64,000 nt of DNA from Armigeres subalbatus (GCF_024139115.2 NC_085140.1:334425953-334489952), one strand, 5' to 3'; counted from the first letter of the stretch, positions 34,500-46,188 are shown. The notes: a model not told the origin generated them from the letters alone. Translations and numbers: made by a program.

Positions 34500-35395
34500 G
34501 AAGTATCACCTCGAAAAATCTTGAAGTTTGATACCCATATTGATAGGGTTCTAAACGTTTTTCAAATTGGCCACTTCCCCGGGGCACCTTGAACCCACTA
34601 CAGAGTGGTCAGAGCAACTGATCGTCCTGAATATGCTTCCTGAAGCATCTCCAAGAAAAATCTTGAAGTTTGATACCCATATTGATAGGGTGCTGAACGT
34701 TTTTCAAATTGGCCACTTCCCCCGGGGCACCTGGAACCTACTACAGAGTGGTCAGAGCAACTGATCGTCCTGAATATGCTTCCTGAAGCATCTTCATGAA
34801 AAATCTTGAAGTTTGATAACCATATTGATAGGGTTCTGAACGTTTTTCAAATTGGCCACTTCCCCCGGTGCACCTGGAACCTACTACAGAGTGGTCAGAG
34901 CAACTGATCATCCTGAATATGCTTCCTGAAACATCTCCATGAAAAATCTTGAAGTTTGATACCCATATTGATAGGGTGCTGAACGTTTTTCAAATTGGCC
35001 ACTTCCCCCGGGGCACCTGGAACTTACCATAGAGTGGTCAGGGCAACTGATCGTCCTGAATATGCTTCCTGAAGTATCTCCAAGAAAAATCTTGAAGTTT
35101 GATACCCATATTGATAGGGTTCTGAACGTTTTTCAAATTGGCCACTTCCCCCGGGGCACCTGGAACCTACTACAGAGTGGTCAGGGCAACTGATCGTCCT
35201 GAATATGCTTCCTGAAGCATCTCCATGAAAAATCTTGAAGTTTGATACCCATATTGATAGGGTTCTGAACGTTTTTCAAATTGGCCACTTCCCCCGGGGC
35301 ACCTGGAACCTACCACAGAGTGGTCAGGGCAACTGATCGTCCTGCATATGCTTCCTGAAGCATCTTCATGAAAAATCTTAAAGTTTGATATCAAT
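34500..35395. repeat. 143-bp tandem repeat, about six units
   Basis: The phrase TGATAGGG recurs at 34541, 34683, 34826, 34969, 35112 and 35255, a period of 142-143 bp. Each unit contains AAATCTTGAAGTTTGATA, CAAATTGGCCACTTCCCC and CTGATCGTCCTGAATATG. The last unit merges into the right arm. An inverted copy of the same unit is the inner end of the left arm (about 34030-34145), so the array grew from arm sequence. Confidence 0.9.
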
Positions 35396-35822
35396 ATTGA
35401 TATGGTACCGGATAATATATACGTGATTGGAAGGATATACATAATTGACCATAGTATCCGGAACCAGGTTCACTGAAATGGCCATATCTCGGATATTTTT
35501 CAACGGATCTTAGCGCAACAGCCCGCATTCAATTTTCAATAAGATCTAGTTTCTAGGAAAATAGTGTTTATCGATGTAACTTCAAACCACACAAAAATAC
35601 GAGCGGCAAAAAAAATGTGTTTTTGACATGGCCTCCGAAAATCCGGAACATCTCCGGTGTCCAGTGGCCAGTATTCGTGACCGCACATGTTACTAAATCT
35701 TGACTAAATTTGCCGTCGAATGCTTCCGGTTTTGTCCAATTTCATCAATTTTTCAAAAAGTTATAAGGATTTGAATTTGGGCCAAATTTTGCCTATCTCA
35801 ATCATTTTGCCTAACCCCTGTA

Positions 35823-36445
35823 TATGCACAATACTAGAGCCATAAGATACTCTGTTATAAAATTCTATTTCAATACCCCACCATCTCAATACCTCGCCAT
35901 CTCCGGGTTGGTAATCCTACGCCCTTGCTCGCAAGGCTACTGGAGACCCCAGTAACATTGTTATCATTGGTTTGTGAGCTTGGGTCAAAAAAATAGAATG
36001 AAGGGTATTTGCTCATCAGTACCTACTATTTAGCCATTAAGACATGTTATGCCTAATTGTCTCTTCTACTTAAACTGAATCTTTCACGTCTTGTACTACA
36101 TATATCATTGTAAGTGGTTCGTCCCAATTGCCTGTTCCTGAATGACTACCATTATATCTTAGCAATAATACCCCGCGCCAACAAGGAGATACATTCCGAC
36201 TCCGGTCGATGGAAATGCGTTTCATCCAGATGTTCCCATAATAACTGAAATGTTACTTTTCAGCTTCCTAGTTCAAATGAAGAAAAAAAAAACAATCATA
36301 AAATACTATCCAATCCATAATGTAATCGAACAATTGTTTTCAATGCATTAATAATATAGATGTTTGAACCCAAAATCCACTGTAATTTTTTATATCATTT
36401 ATTAGTAATACACTGAGCGAAATAAAAATAGAACAACAATGGTTT
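35823..36445. other. no gene recognised
   Basis: AT-rich sequence without defensible features. Confidence 0.35.
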
Positions 36446-36625
36446 TGACGTAGGACTACGTCTATCTTTTCTATATTGGGGTACACTTTACGATTGCGAA
36501 AATCGGGGACCGTCACGAAAATATGATAGACTTTAAACTTTAATATCTCAGCCGTTTCTCGATGGATTTTCAATTTTTTTGGACCATTCGATCAAGGATG
36601 AGTGAACGTTTCTTTGTATTCATAT
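36446..36625 (+). repeat. dispersed repeat with GGGGACCGTCACGAAA motif, copy 2
   Basis: It begins with the near-palindrome GACGTAGGACTACGTC (36448). GGGGACCGTCACGAAA follows at about 36507, then ATATCTCAGCC and TTCTCGATGGATTTTC. The order matches 50815-50960 and, inverted, 13640-13795 and 56690-56880. Confidence 0.65.
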
Positions 36626-36774
36626 GAAAATACTATTTTTTAACTATTTATTATCGATAATTGATAAAATGTTTAGTAATAGGTAAACTAACCAATCACG
36701 TACATGCATCACTAGCACAGACATCAAAAATCAATCACTTGTGGGTTTGGATCTAATCGTCAGTTTGAACAAGA

Positions 36775-37885
36775 TTTCACGCACAGCGGACGCACCAAAG
36801 CGATCGCAGCGGAGCGGAGACAGCGTATACGGAGGCGCTGGTAAAATTTTCAACGGAAATCCATCGCATTGATGGTGGTGCTCGATGTGTTGCTGCTGAT
36901 CATTCAACCTCAACAAACCAGCATTTAATATGAAGAAAGGGTTGATCATAAAAATAGCACTGTGGCGATCCCACACCGACAGTGCCGATGCTGAAAATTT
37001 ATTACAAACTGTGGTGTCAGTTGGAAAGGAGCATTGGGAAAATAAAATTGGTTCTTCTCAGGACCAACATTTAATGGAAAGAAAGAATTAATTGAAAGAG
37101 TTATTGCATCATTTCCCTCCGACGCGCTATCAAATTCGCTATTTACGATTGAGTTTTGCACTTTGAAGAAAATTTATTTCGGATAGTCGACCTTCTTTTG
37201 TATAAAATGGTGGCTTTTGTATAAAATCAATGAAGACGCCACCTCAGTGGAAACTATCTACAGCAACCACCCATCGGTGAACGTCGCTCGGACAGACAGA
37301 TGCCGAAAGCTAATGTTTTGCAATATGAAGAAACTTCGTCTTGAGCCAAATTTCTGTTGTCGTTCCTCGCAACAATACGCATCTAAGATAAACTACATCT
37401 CATAACCAAATTCAGAATCGAGAAAATTTCATAGGATTTTTAGAATTTGTCATTCTTTGAACGGTCCGTTGTCTGCGGAATCTCGATCGAAATGGCTCGC
37501 GTGCGCCGAAAAGCAGCTTTCTTATATCTAATGAAGTAATTCCATTAGCCCCGCCCCTTCATTAATCGTTATGAGTGCACATTATATTTACACCCATATC
37601 AGACCACAAAGGGGCGGGGCTAACGAGCTTAATTTATTAAATACAAGAAAGCTGTTTTCCGGCGCACGCGAGCCATTTTGATCGGGATTCCACAGAGAGC
37701 GGTTCGACATTCGATGCAGCGGAGCGGACACAGCAGCACGAAGGAGTGGGTGGCAATGCTGAAAATTTATTTCAACTTTTGGAGGCTTAGCAAAAAATTA
37801 TCAAGTGGCGGTCGGACAGCTGCAACGCAAGTTTCCATTAGCCCCGCCCCTTCATTAATCGTTATGAGTGCACAATCAATTTAAC
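36775..37885. repeat. diverged duplicated block around a TATA pair
   Basis: Two regions share GCAGCGGAGCGGA (about 36807 and 37717) and ATGCTGAAAATTTATT (about 36988 and 37757). Between them TTTTGTATAAAAT occurs twice (37196 and 37214); the second is followed by CCTCAGTGG, an initiator-like TCAGT, at about 37244. The block AGCCCCGCCCCTTCATTAATC appears at 37547 and again at 37840. No coding domain is seen. It could be a decayed duplicated promoter region or an unrecognised transposon. Confidence 0.35.
37472..37696. mobile_element. 225-bp MITE with about 85-bp inverted arms
   Basis: The left arm starts TCTGCGGAATCTCGATCG and the complemented right arm starts TCTGTGGAATCCCGATC. Both continue through ATGGCTCGCGTGCGCCG and TTAGCCCCGCCCCTT. 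The loop is about 55 bp. No target duplication is evident. Confidence 0.75.
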
Positions 37886-38157
37886 GATTCGGACCATTGC
37901 CAATAATTGCTTAACAACTCGGTAAATGTGGCATCTTTGACAGTTCAATTGGTTATGTCTTCAATAAAGTTTATTATTCACTAGCAGACCCGACAAACTT
38001 TGTTTTGCCTAAAATTGATTTATTCGCTGATTAATTCTCGAGTTATGAAGAAATTCATGTTTTATTTGTATAGGAGCTCCCCTGTCCATCTTAAGAACCT
38101 TCCCCGGCCCCAAAAACCTCTGCATACAAATTTTCACGCCAATCGGTTCAGTAGTTT

Positions 38158-39237
38158 TGGAGTCTATAAGGTTCAGATAGCATAGCATAGCATAGCATAT
38201 GTGATTGTACAAATCGTGGGTGGCTATACAATGCTCAATTCAAGCTCCATCTGGAATAAGGACGAATGTCGCAAGAGAAGACTCTCCCCGTCGACCCCCC
38301 CTCCCTTAAACAAAAGTGACAAGCAGCAGATCTCTCTGTGGTTTATCAATTCAGAACGAAAGAAAACAATGCGAACTTGCATTCTGAGGTGATAAACTGC
38401 AAAGAAACTCCCTGCCTGTCACTTTCATTCAAATGAGGGGAAGTCGACGAAGAGAACCCCCTCCCGCGACCCCTTACCAGACAGAGCTTGAATTGAGCAA
38501 TCTACTGTATATTGTCGCAAATTGGAACTTGGGATTAATACCTTTTCCTACACAGTAGCAGTTGTATACCTGGCCTCGTCCTTACAATCACGGAAGAAAG
38601 GGAAGGAATATTAGTTCAACATCTACTAGTGAAGATGCAGGGAACCCATACTACCTTCATAGATGTCTCGGGAAGGAAAATTTGTGTTAAAGGGTAAGGT
38701 GAATAATAGGGAGCTCTATTCGACAATATAGAGCGTTTGACAATAACAGTATATGCTGCAAAAAATAATAAAATATATACATCAATTTACTTACGAACCG
38801 TCCAAAGGAGGACAAAGTAACCTGGATTTTACAAATGTTTCGCTGGATTTTACAAAATTTCGACAAATCGCGCGATCGTTCTACCGTCCGAAACAAGAGC
38901 CAACTCGCACTGAACTAATTAACTTTATTACCGGCCGCGCAATGCAAAACACAAAATTTCGGCAAATCGCGCGATCGTTCTACCGTCCGAAACAAGAGCC
39001 AACACGCACTGAACTGATTAACTTTATTACCGGCCGCGCAATGCAAAACACAAAATTTCGGCAAATCGCGCGATCGTTCTACCGTCCGAAACAAGAGCCA
39101 ACTCGCACTGAACTGATTAACTTTATTACCGGCCGCGCAATGCAAAACACAAAATTTCGGCAAATCGCGCGATCGTTCTACCGTCCGAAACAAGAGCCAA
39201 CACGCACTGAACTCTGGAGTCTATAAGGTTCAGATAG
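38158..39237 (-). mobile_element. 1.0-kb non-coding retroelement with 99-bp monomers, copy 2
   Basis: The body 38181-39214 lies between perfect 23-bp direct repeats (38158-38180 and 39215-39237, beginning TGGAGTCTATAAGG). It has the same order as copy 1: on minus, GAGTTCAGTGCG, four 99-bp monomers, a unique region with a hairpin, then a TGCTA-type tail. The left part (38185-38800) aligns to 3950-4570 almost base for base with scattered changes. The monomer-unique junction differs slightly from copy 1 (about 38805-38855). The nested position in an independent repeat makes the insertion boundaries certain. Confidence 0.88.
38847..39214 (-). promoter_or_regulatory. four 99-bp monomers of copy 2
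   Basis: AAATTTCG recurs every 99 bp (about 38855, 38954, 39053, 39152). Each monomer on minus has AGTTCAGTGCG (or AGTTCAGTGCGAG) with GGACG at +28 to +32 from its first A. The terminal monomer again has an extra G, which is T in the internal monomers. Confidence 0.6.
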
Positions 39238-39266
39238 ACAGAAATTCACTTTTATGTATATAGATT

Positions 39267-39642
39267 AATGGCAATTTAATCGATTCGGTCAATTTCGTCC
39301 ACTTGGATAACACAGTCACTGGTTGTGAAACTAGTTAAATGGCCGAAATCCTCAAAAATTCACCCAAATAATGAAATTGCCGACTTTTGTCTTAGGGAAG
39401 ATTCATTATTTACGAAAATTGGGTATTTTCGATTCCCCTCCTTCTTATGTCACACTTTTTGTATGCAGCATCTGAAAGTTTTGTATGGTTTGTCGCACTT
39501 CACTGAAACCCCTCCCCCTCCTAGCGTTACGCGCCGTGTCAAACAAAGCTCATTGTAGCCATTGGCTCTTGTTGGCGGAGCTTGTTGATGATTATCATAG
39601 TTTGTCTATGGGGACTGAGTTCCTTTGACATTGTTGATTGAG
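39267..39642. other. no gene recognised
   Basis: A short spacer without features. Confidence 0.35.
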
Positions 39643-40190
39643 TAGGGTAAAGTGCCCAATAGTGGACCCCCAACCAATAGTGGACCCTCCAGCCATTTTT
39701 GCATTATTACTGCACAATGTAAACATTTTGCTATGAAATTCCATCGGAAGAACCTACCTTACAGTCCTATGATTTGATTACATGCATTGGAAATGGTATG
39801 CAAAGTAAAATTAAATGATTTTTTACAATTCTATAAAAAATAAACACGAGAGTGTCCATTATAGGAATATTTTGGGGGGTCCATAATAGGTAAGAAGAAC
39901 GTCCCGAAACGGAACATAAAATTCAAATGAAGTGTCGACTATAGGGAAGCAAATTCCTATTATGGACCCTCAGGGGGTCTACTATAGGGCGAATTCAGTC
40001 AGACTTTAAAATGTTAATTTCAACGAATAACGTCGTGTATTTGAGTGTTTTATGTATGTATCGTGAAGAGGAGATGCAGAACTTGGTATTAGATGTCAAG
40101 CAGCATTAATATGTTGAAAATTTCTACTCCTTATGACAAAAAGAGCAAAATTTCGCTACTAGGGGGTCCACTATTGGGCATTTTACCCTA
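39643..40190. mobile_element. TA-flanked MITE, GGGTAAARTGCCC type
   Basis: The body 39645-40188 (544 bp) is flanked by TA. The tips GGGTAAAGTGCCCAATAG and the complemented GGGTAAAATGCCCAATAG match over 27 bp with one difference, ending in TGGACCCCC. Internal phrases CCATAATAGG and CTATAGGG echo the tip logic. It belongs to the same structural class as 31272-32096. Confidence 0.85.
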
Positions 40191-40231
40191 TTTGTCGTGG
40201 GTTTTGGTACCTTTCTTCGCGAGAAGTGTAA

Positions 40232-40268
40232 ACTACATTCCTTGTCGAGCTACCGCGCGAGACGGTCG
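40232..40268 (+). promoter_or_regulatory. candidate internal promoter of the I-clade element
   Basis: The first bases after the target duplication are CATTCC. Taking the A at 40237 as +1 gives an initiator-like CATTC. GGTCG then falls at +28 to +32 (40264-40268), a perfect match to the downstream element RGWYV. No TATA box precedes it. This is the expected design for a non-LTR element that carries its promoter within the transcript. Confidence 0.55.
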
Positions 40269-40797
40269 GTTTTGTCTTGCGCTCCGGGTTTGAATCGTTT
40301 TTTTCCTAGTGAGGTTTTCCGAAGTGAAGTGCTATAAACCCAGGCTCCCTGGAAGTGGTTCTATTTGACGAAGTCAATTAGTTTCCATCAAACGAATTTC
40401 TGCTACATCGTTACCGAAACAGCCACGTGTTCCATCGGCATCATATCACGCGCACCGCGCCCCGCGCCACCGGGCCAAACGCGTGCGCTCCGCATCAACT
40501 ATCGGCATTAGATCGAACCGAACGTGAACGCAATCATACAGTGAAGTGTGCGGCATTGGTGTTGGTTTCCTGCGCGTACACAGATTGAGTCGACCGGTTG
40601 CAGACACAGCAAAGACTACAGAAGATAAGAATAAATATAAAATACACCCTTCCTTGTTTCCCCTCCTTGTACCGCTTCCTACATCACTAAAGTTAATAGT
40701 TGAATAGGTAGTAGATTTTTTGCTAGTTTTAGTTACTCTCCTCTCCCATTTTAAACGTTTCTTCCTGGTGTGCCGTTGTGGTGTGCTACCACCGGCA

Positions 40798-42238
40798 ATG
40801 AGTGACGATAATTTCGGCGGGGGCCCGTCGCGCTCCCTATCTGAGTCTTTATTGTTGGGTAATTCAAATGAACAATCAATGGACGTGAGCAACTTTTCCC
40901 TCACCCCTCCGGTGACCTCTCATAATACATCACAAACGAAATCTTCATCTACGACCCCCCGCCCGAAGGCTTACCCGCCGAACTCTGGCGGGCCTTTTGT
41001 TGTCTTTTTTCGACCTAAAGGGAAAAAATTGAATACAAGTCAGATCAGCAAGGATCTGGCGAAGCGATTTTCGTCGCTGATCCGTATTGACACGGTTGGT
41101 ACAAGTAAGCTTCAGGTTACTTTTTCAGACCGTAAACAAGCAAATGAGATTGTCACCTGTGAGCTCTTCACACTTCACACGTTTATTTACCCTCAAATGA
41201 GGTCGAAATCTCGGGAGTAATCACCGAAGAGTCTGACCTGTGATGAAATCAAGCAGGGCTCCGGATGCTTCAAGAATCCCTCTCTTCCTCCTGTACAGAT
41301 ACTGGACTGCAGGCAGATGCATTCAGTGCTGCGAGAGGGGAGAAAAGGGTTTTTTCACTTTCCGACTCGTTTTGTGCGACTTTCTCTGGATCAGCGCTTC
41401 CGGATTTCGTTGTCATTGGAAAACTTCGACTACCTATTCGGCTGTATGTACCGAAGATGATGAATTGCACCAATTGCAAGCAGTTGGGTCATATGGCTCA
41501 ATACTGCTGCAACAAACCACGTTGCTCATCGTGTGGCGAAAGACATTTTGACGGCGCATGCAAAACACCGCCGAAATGTGTATACTGCAACGGAGACTCC
41601 CCACATGCGCTCGACGCATGTCCAACGTATATACAGCGACGAGAAACCCATAAGAGATCTTTGCAACAGCGTTCTCGGCGTAGTTATGCCGAAATGTTGA
41701 AGAAGGCCGCTTCTTCTATCGAGTCATCTAACATCTTCTCTAATCTACCAATCGACGATCAGGGCTCTGATTCTGACGTTGACGAAGGGATTCCATTTAC
41801 TTTCAAAGGTTCGACGAGGAAGCGGGTGAAGCAAAGCCAGAAACCGTCAAAAAGCCTAGAAAGCAGCCTCGCAATAATCCCCAACACAACATGCCCAATT
41901 CTGAAACAGGAGCAAATGCCTCAAAACGTTCATCTCTGGGGTTCAACCTCCGCGAGACTAGAGACTTTCCGCCTCTTTGGAATGTAAATAAAATCCCGGA
42001 TACTGCAGTTTTCCCGATATGGCAGCCAGAAAATGAACACCCAGAACGTCCTGAGCAAGCACAGAGCGCTCCAATGTTCACATTTTCTGGCATCGTTGAT
42101 TTCATTCTCAACTTTTTTAGCGCTTCAGATTCAGTGAAAAACTTAGTCAATTCAATTCTCCCTCTTTTGATTCCGCTTTTGAAGCAGCTGGCTTCTAAAA
42201 TGCCCATCCTCGAAACAATCGTATCCTTCGATGGCTAA
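40798..42238 (+). pseudogene. ORF1 (zinc-knuckle nucleic-acid-binding protein), frameshifted
   Basis: The start chosen is the ATG at 40798, giving MSDDNFGGGPSRSLSES. The N-terminal part is Ser/Thr/Pro-rich, then PFVVFFRPKGKKLNTSQISK begins the RNA-binding region. A shift near 41200 moves the frame. The middle part has three knuckles: CTNCKQLGHMAQYC (41466-41507), CSSCGERHFDGAC and CVYCNGDSPHALDAC (to about 41622). A second shift near 41890 leads to a C-terminal part ending in IVSFDG with its stop at 42236-42238. The protein would bind the element RNA in the ribonucleoprotein. Its stop overlaps the ORF2 start in ATGGCTAA, which suggests that ORF2 was translated by reinitiation. Confidence 0.85.
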
Positions 42239-45200
42239 TTCAGTCAACAAAGCTAATACGATTTCGGTTCTACAATGGAACTGTCGAAGTCTTCTTCCAA
42301 AACTAGATATTTTCAAATTTTTAGTCAATAAATTACAATGAGATGTATTTACGTTAAGCAAAACATGGCTAACTTCTGACGTGAACCTTCTTTTCCCTGA
42401 TTTTAACATCATCCGCCATTATGGAGGAGTACTTTTAGGAATAAGGAAGCACCACTCGTTTTACCGAATCGATCTTGCGCCAATGTCAGGCATCGAAGCT
42501 GTCGCATGTCAAATGACTGTTCGAGGAAAAGAATTCAGTATAGCCTCTGTATATCTCCCACCAAAAACTGCGATACCTCATAGAGATCTTTCGAATATTT
42601 GCTCGGTTATGCCCGAGCCACGGTTGCTGTTGGGTGATTTCAACTCCCATGGAACAGGCTGGGGAGAACTGTACGACGATAACCGCTCATCCATGATATA
42701 TGACATCTGTGATGACTTCAATATGACTATTTTAAATACCGGAGAAGTTACAAGAGTGGCACCTCCAGCCAAAGATAGTCGCTTAGATCTTTCAATTTGT
42801 TCGAGTTCATTATCGTTGGACTGTACATGGAAGGTGATCCAAGATCCCCATGGCAGTGATCATTTGCCAATCGAAATTTCAATGTCCAATGGAACATACC
42901 AGAATCCCCTAGTCAACATTGCATATGACCTTACGAAACACATCGACTGGAGCAAATATGCGGAGGCGATTTGTGATGGTGAACAATATGTTGAGGTGCT
43001 TCCACCGCGTGAAGAATACCAATTTCTATCAGAACTAATTCTTAACAGCGCGCTTCAGGCACAACGTTTCCCAGTGCCTGGCAGTTCGGTTCGTAAAAAA
43101 CCTCCCAGTCCGTGGTGGGATAATGAGTGTACAATTCTGTATCGCAAGAAATCCATCGCGTTCAAGGACTTTCGAAAGCAAGGTTTGGTCGATCTTTTTA
43201 AACGGTATATTGATTTTGAATCCCAGTTTAAAAAGCTGGTTAGAATCGAAAAACGCGATTATTGGCGCAGCTTTGTCGAAGGATTGTCGCGCGAAACTTC
43301 AATGAGAACCCTATGGAATGTTGGCAGGAGGATGCGTAACGCATCGTCGGTTAACGAAGATCGTGAAAATTCTCCGCGGTGGATCTTTGATTTCGCTAAG
43401 AAAGTTTGTCCGGATTCGGTTCCAGTTAAGCAAACCTGTCGTGATACTTTAGCTCACAGAGACGATATGGACCGACCCTTTTGATGACCGAATTCTCAAT
43501 TGCTCTATTTTCATGCAACGATTCCGCCCCAGGGATGGATAGAATTAAGTTCAATTTGCTTAAAAACCTCCCAGACGGCGCGAAGAGGCGCGTTTTGAAC
43601 ATGTACAATCGATTCCTGGAGGATAATATTGTTCCGGATCATTGGAGGCAGGTGAGCGTGATAGCCAGCCAAAAGCCAGGTAAACCTGCGTGCGATTATA
43701 TCTCGTACCGTCCTATCGCAATGCTGTCGTGTCTACATTAGCTTTTCGAGAAGATGATTCTTTTACGGTTGGATAGCTGGGTTGAATCAAATAATCTATT
43801 GTCAGATACACAGTTTGGTTTTCGTAGGGGGAAAGGAACGAACGACTGCCTTGCGCTGCTTTCTTCGGAGATTCAACTTACCTTCGCCCATAAAAAGCAG
43901 ATGGGTTCTGTATTTTTGGATATTAAGGGTGCTTTTGACTCAGTTTGTGTTGACGTCTTATCTGACAAGCTACACGCGTGTGGACTTTCGCCGACTTTAA
44001 ACAACTTCTTGTACAATTTGTTGTCAGAGAAGCATATGAATTTCTCTCTTGGTGACTTGACAACCTTACGAATTAGCTACATGGGTCTCCGCAGAACTCA
44101 TGTTTGAGCCCCCTACTTCTTAATTTTTACGTCAGAGACATTGATGCATGTCTCATGGAAAATTGCACCTTAAAACAGCTTGCGGATGATTGCGTTGTTT
44201 CCGTTTCAGGATCAACCGCATCTGAACTGCAAGAGCCGTTACAAAATACTATGGATAATTTGTCGAACTGGGCTTTGACACTTGGTATCGATTTCTCTCC
44301 AGAGAAAACTGAGATGGTCGTCTTTTCAAAAAAGCATAAGCCAGCAAAGTTTCCTCTTCAGCTAATGGGTAAAACGATCTCTCATAGCATGTTTTCCAAA
44401 TATCTTTGATGTGGTTCGATTCAAAATGTACATTTGGAAAACACATTGTATATCTGACAAAAATGTCAGCAGCAAATCAACTTTATGCGAACAATAACAG
44501 GTACATGGTGGGGAGATTTGCTTCGGTTGTACCGGTCAACCATCCTGTCAGTTTTAGAATACGGTAGTTTGGTTTTCAATCCGCGGCAAAGACTCACATG
44601 TTGAAAATTCAACGTATTCAGTACCGGTGTCTCCGCATCGCATTAGGTTGTATGAACTCGACTCACACGATGAGTCTTGAGGTACTTGCAGAAGTACTTA
44701 TTTTTTTGACAGATCGATTCGCGGAAATTTCGCTTCGGTTCCACATTCGCTGTGAAAATTGCAACTCATTGATCATTGAAAATTTCGCGAAGCTGTTAGA
44801 ACAAAATCGTCAAACCCGTTTCATGAGAATTTAATACTGATACATGACGCTGGATGTGCGCCCATCTACGGTAGTTACAAATCACGATAACTTCTCAAAC
44901 TTCGTCGGTTCTGATGTAGTTTTCGATAAATCCATGATGCAAGAGCTCCATGGAATACCTGAGAGTACCATCGGGCGTTGTTGATACCTTCTTTGTTTTC
45001 AAGCAAGTATGGGTACTCTAACGAGGATAGAAGCTTTTTCACAGGCGGATCTAAAATAATTGGTTCCACTGGTTTCGAAGTTCAAAACACATTTCATAGC
45101 GCCTCATTCAAACTCCAGGAACTTTGTTCTGTATACATCGCAGAGCTTGCGGCCATACACTATACAATAGAGTATTTTGCCTCTCTATCACCCGACCAGT

Positions 45201-45864
45201 ACTTCATCTTCACTGAAAGTCTAAGCACTCTGGAAGCCAACTAAGCACTCAGCGTATCTCCTGACTAGGATTATGGAAGGCTTGAGAGCTTTGTCGAAAC
45301 GCTCCTACACCATCACAATGGCCTGGGTCCTTCGCATTGCTCAATTTTGGGTAATGAGAAAGCGGACTGCTTGGCTAAGACTGGTGCTCTACGAGGCGAT
45401 ATTTACGAGCGACAAATCGCCTTTTATGAATTTTTCGCATTGGCACGCCAAGAGACCTTGACAAGTTGGAAAAAAAAAAATGGAGGAATGGGCAGATGGG
45501 TAGATGGCTACATTCAATTTTCCCACAGGTATCGAAGAAACCGTGGTTCAAAGGGTTGAACATGGGTCGCGATTTCATTCGCGTCATGTGTCGCCTGATG
45601 TCCAATCATTATGTACTAAACGCGCACACTTTCCGTATTGGGCTTTCAGAAAGCAATCTATGTGTTTATGGCAACGGCTATCAGGATATTGACCATGTCG
45701 TGTGGGAATGTGACGAACATCGTGAAGTAAGATCTGAGCTGACTGACACTCTCCGAGTCCGAGGAAGACGGCAGAAGCCCATTAGAGAGGTGCTGGCATG
45801 CCTTGATATCGATTACATGCAACTTATTTATTTGTACTTGAAGCGAATTGATGTTAGAGTTTGA
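42231..45864 (+). pseudogene. ORF2 (endonuclease, reverse transcriptase, RNase H), broken
   Basis: It starts at the ATG at 42231. The endonuclease runs 42260-42890: LQWNCRSLLPK, an in-frame TGA at about 42339, SKTWL where the family has SETWL (catalytic Glu lost), LLGDFNSHGTGW, and GSDHLPIEI. Reverse transcriptase runs about 43480-44410: CNDSAPGMDRIK, a stop at 43739, FGFRRGKGTNDCL, FLDIKGAFDSV, a frameshift at the PQGS region near 44095, and QLADDCVVSV in place of YADD. RNase H follows at about 44980-45400, with FFTGGSK for the usual YTDGSK and FTESLS for TDS, so two acidic residues are changed. The tail SKKPWFKGLNMGRDFIRVM and a Cys/His end close it at 45864. At least five frame breaks make it inactive. 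Confidence 0.88.
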
Positions 45865-46188
45865 TTATAGCTCACACCACGTCAATTGTAACTTCTATTC
45901 AACTATCAAAATCTCGTCGTAGTATCATTTCCAAAAAAATCCTTATCATTATCCTTTCTCTACAACAACACCACCATAAATTCTCACGACTCCCTTTCCA
46001 TCCTATTGAAAAAAAAATGTAGTCCCTAACCTTAACTCAACCGCGAGTATATCGGTTTCCCAAACTAACCTAGTTTTAAAGACTCAGAAAAAATTGTAAA
46101 ATGTAAAACAAGAATTTCGGCTCCGTTATGCCCAATGGCGAATGAGCCTTACAAATAAACGCAATACAAAAAAAAAAAGTGTAAACTA

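Larger units (their letters stand above)
33597..35822. mobile_element. 2.2-kb fold-back element with about 545-bp arms
   Basis: The body 33599-35820 is flanked by TA. The tips are CAGGGTTAGGC on the left and CAGGGGTTAGGC on the complemented right. The arms (33599 to about 34144 and about 35275 to 35820) are nearly identical by eye over their whole length. The differences are scattered point changes and one short indel. Between them lie a captured RTE-clade fragment (34145-34345) and a 143-bp tandem array (34500-35395). No own coding capacity is seen. TA flanks suggest mobilisation by a mariner-type enzyme. Confidence 0.88.
37985..39266. repeat. host repeat split by the 1.0-kb retroelement
   Basis: The sequence from AGCAGACCCGACAAACTTTG (about 37984) to TGGAGTCTATAAGGTTC (38158-) resumes after the retroelement and ends ACAGAAATTCACTTTTATG, then TATATAGATT (39266). 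With one duplication copy removed, the two halves join into one continuous repeat of about 230 bp. This end sequence is common in insect genomes, but I cannot name the family with certainty. Confidence 0.6.
40224..46188 (+). mobile_element. full-length I-clade LINE, 5.94 kb, inactivated
   Basis: The element 40236-46178 is bounded by the direct repeat AAGTGTAAACTA (40224-40235; at the right GTGTAAACTA at 46179-46188 follows the A tail). It has a 5' UTR of about 560 bp, ORF1 with three zinc knuckles, ORF2 with endonuclease, reverse transcriptase and RNase H, and a 3' UTR of about 300 bp ending in an A run. RNase H plus a three-knuckle ORF1 places it in the I clade, the group that contains the mosquito MosquI elements. 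Both frames carry stops and shifts. Confidence 0.9.
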
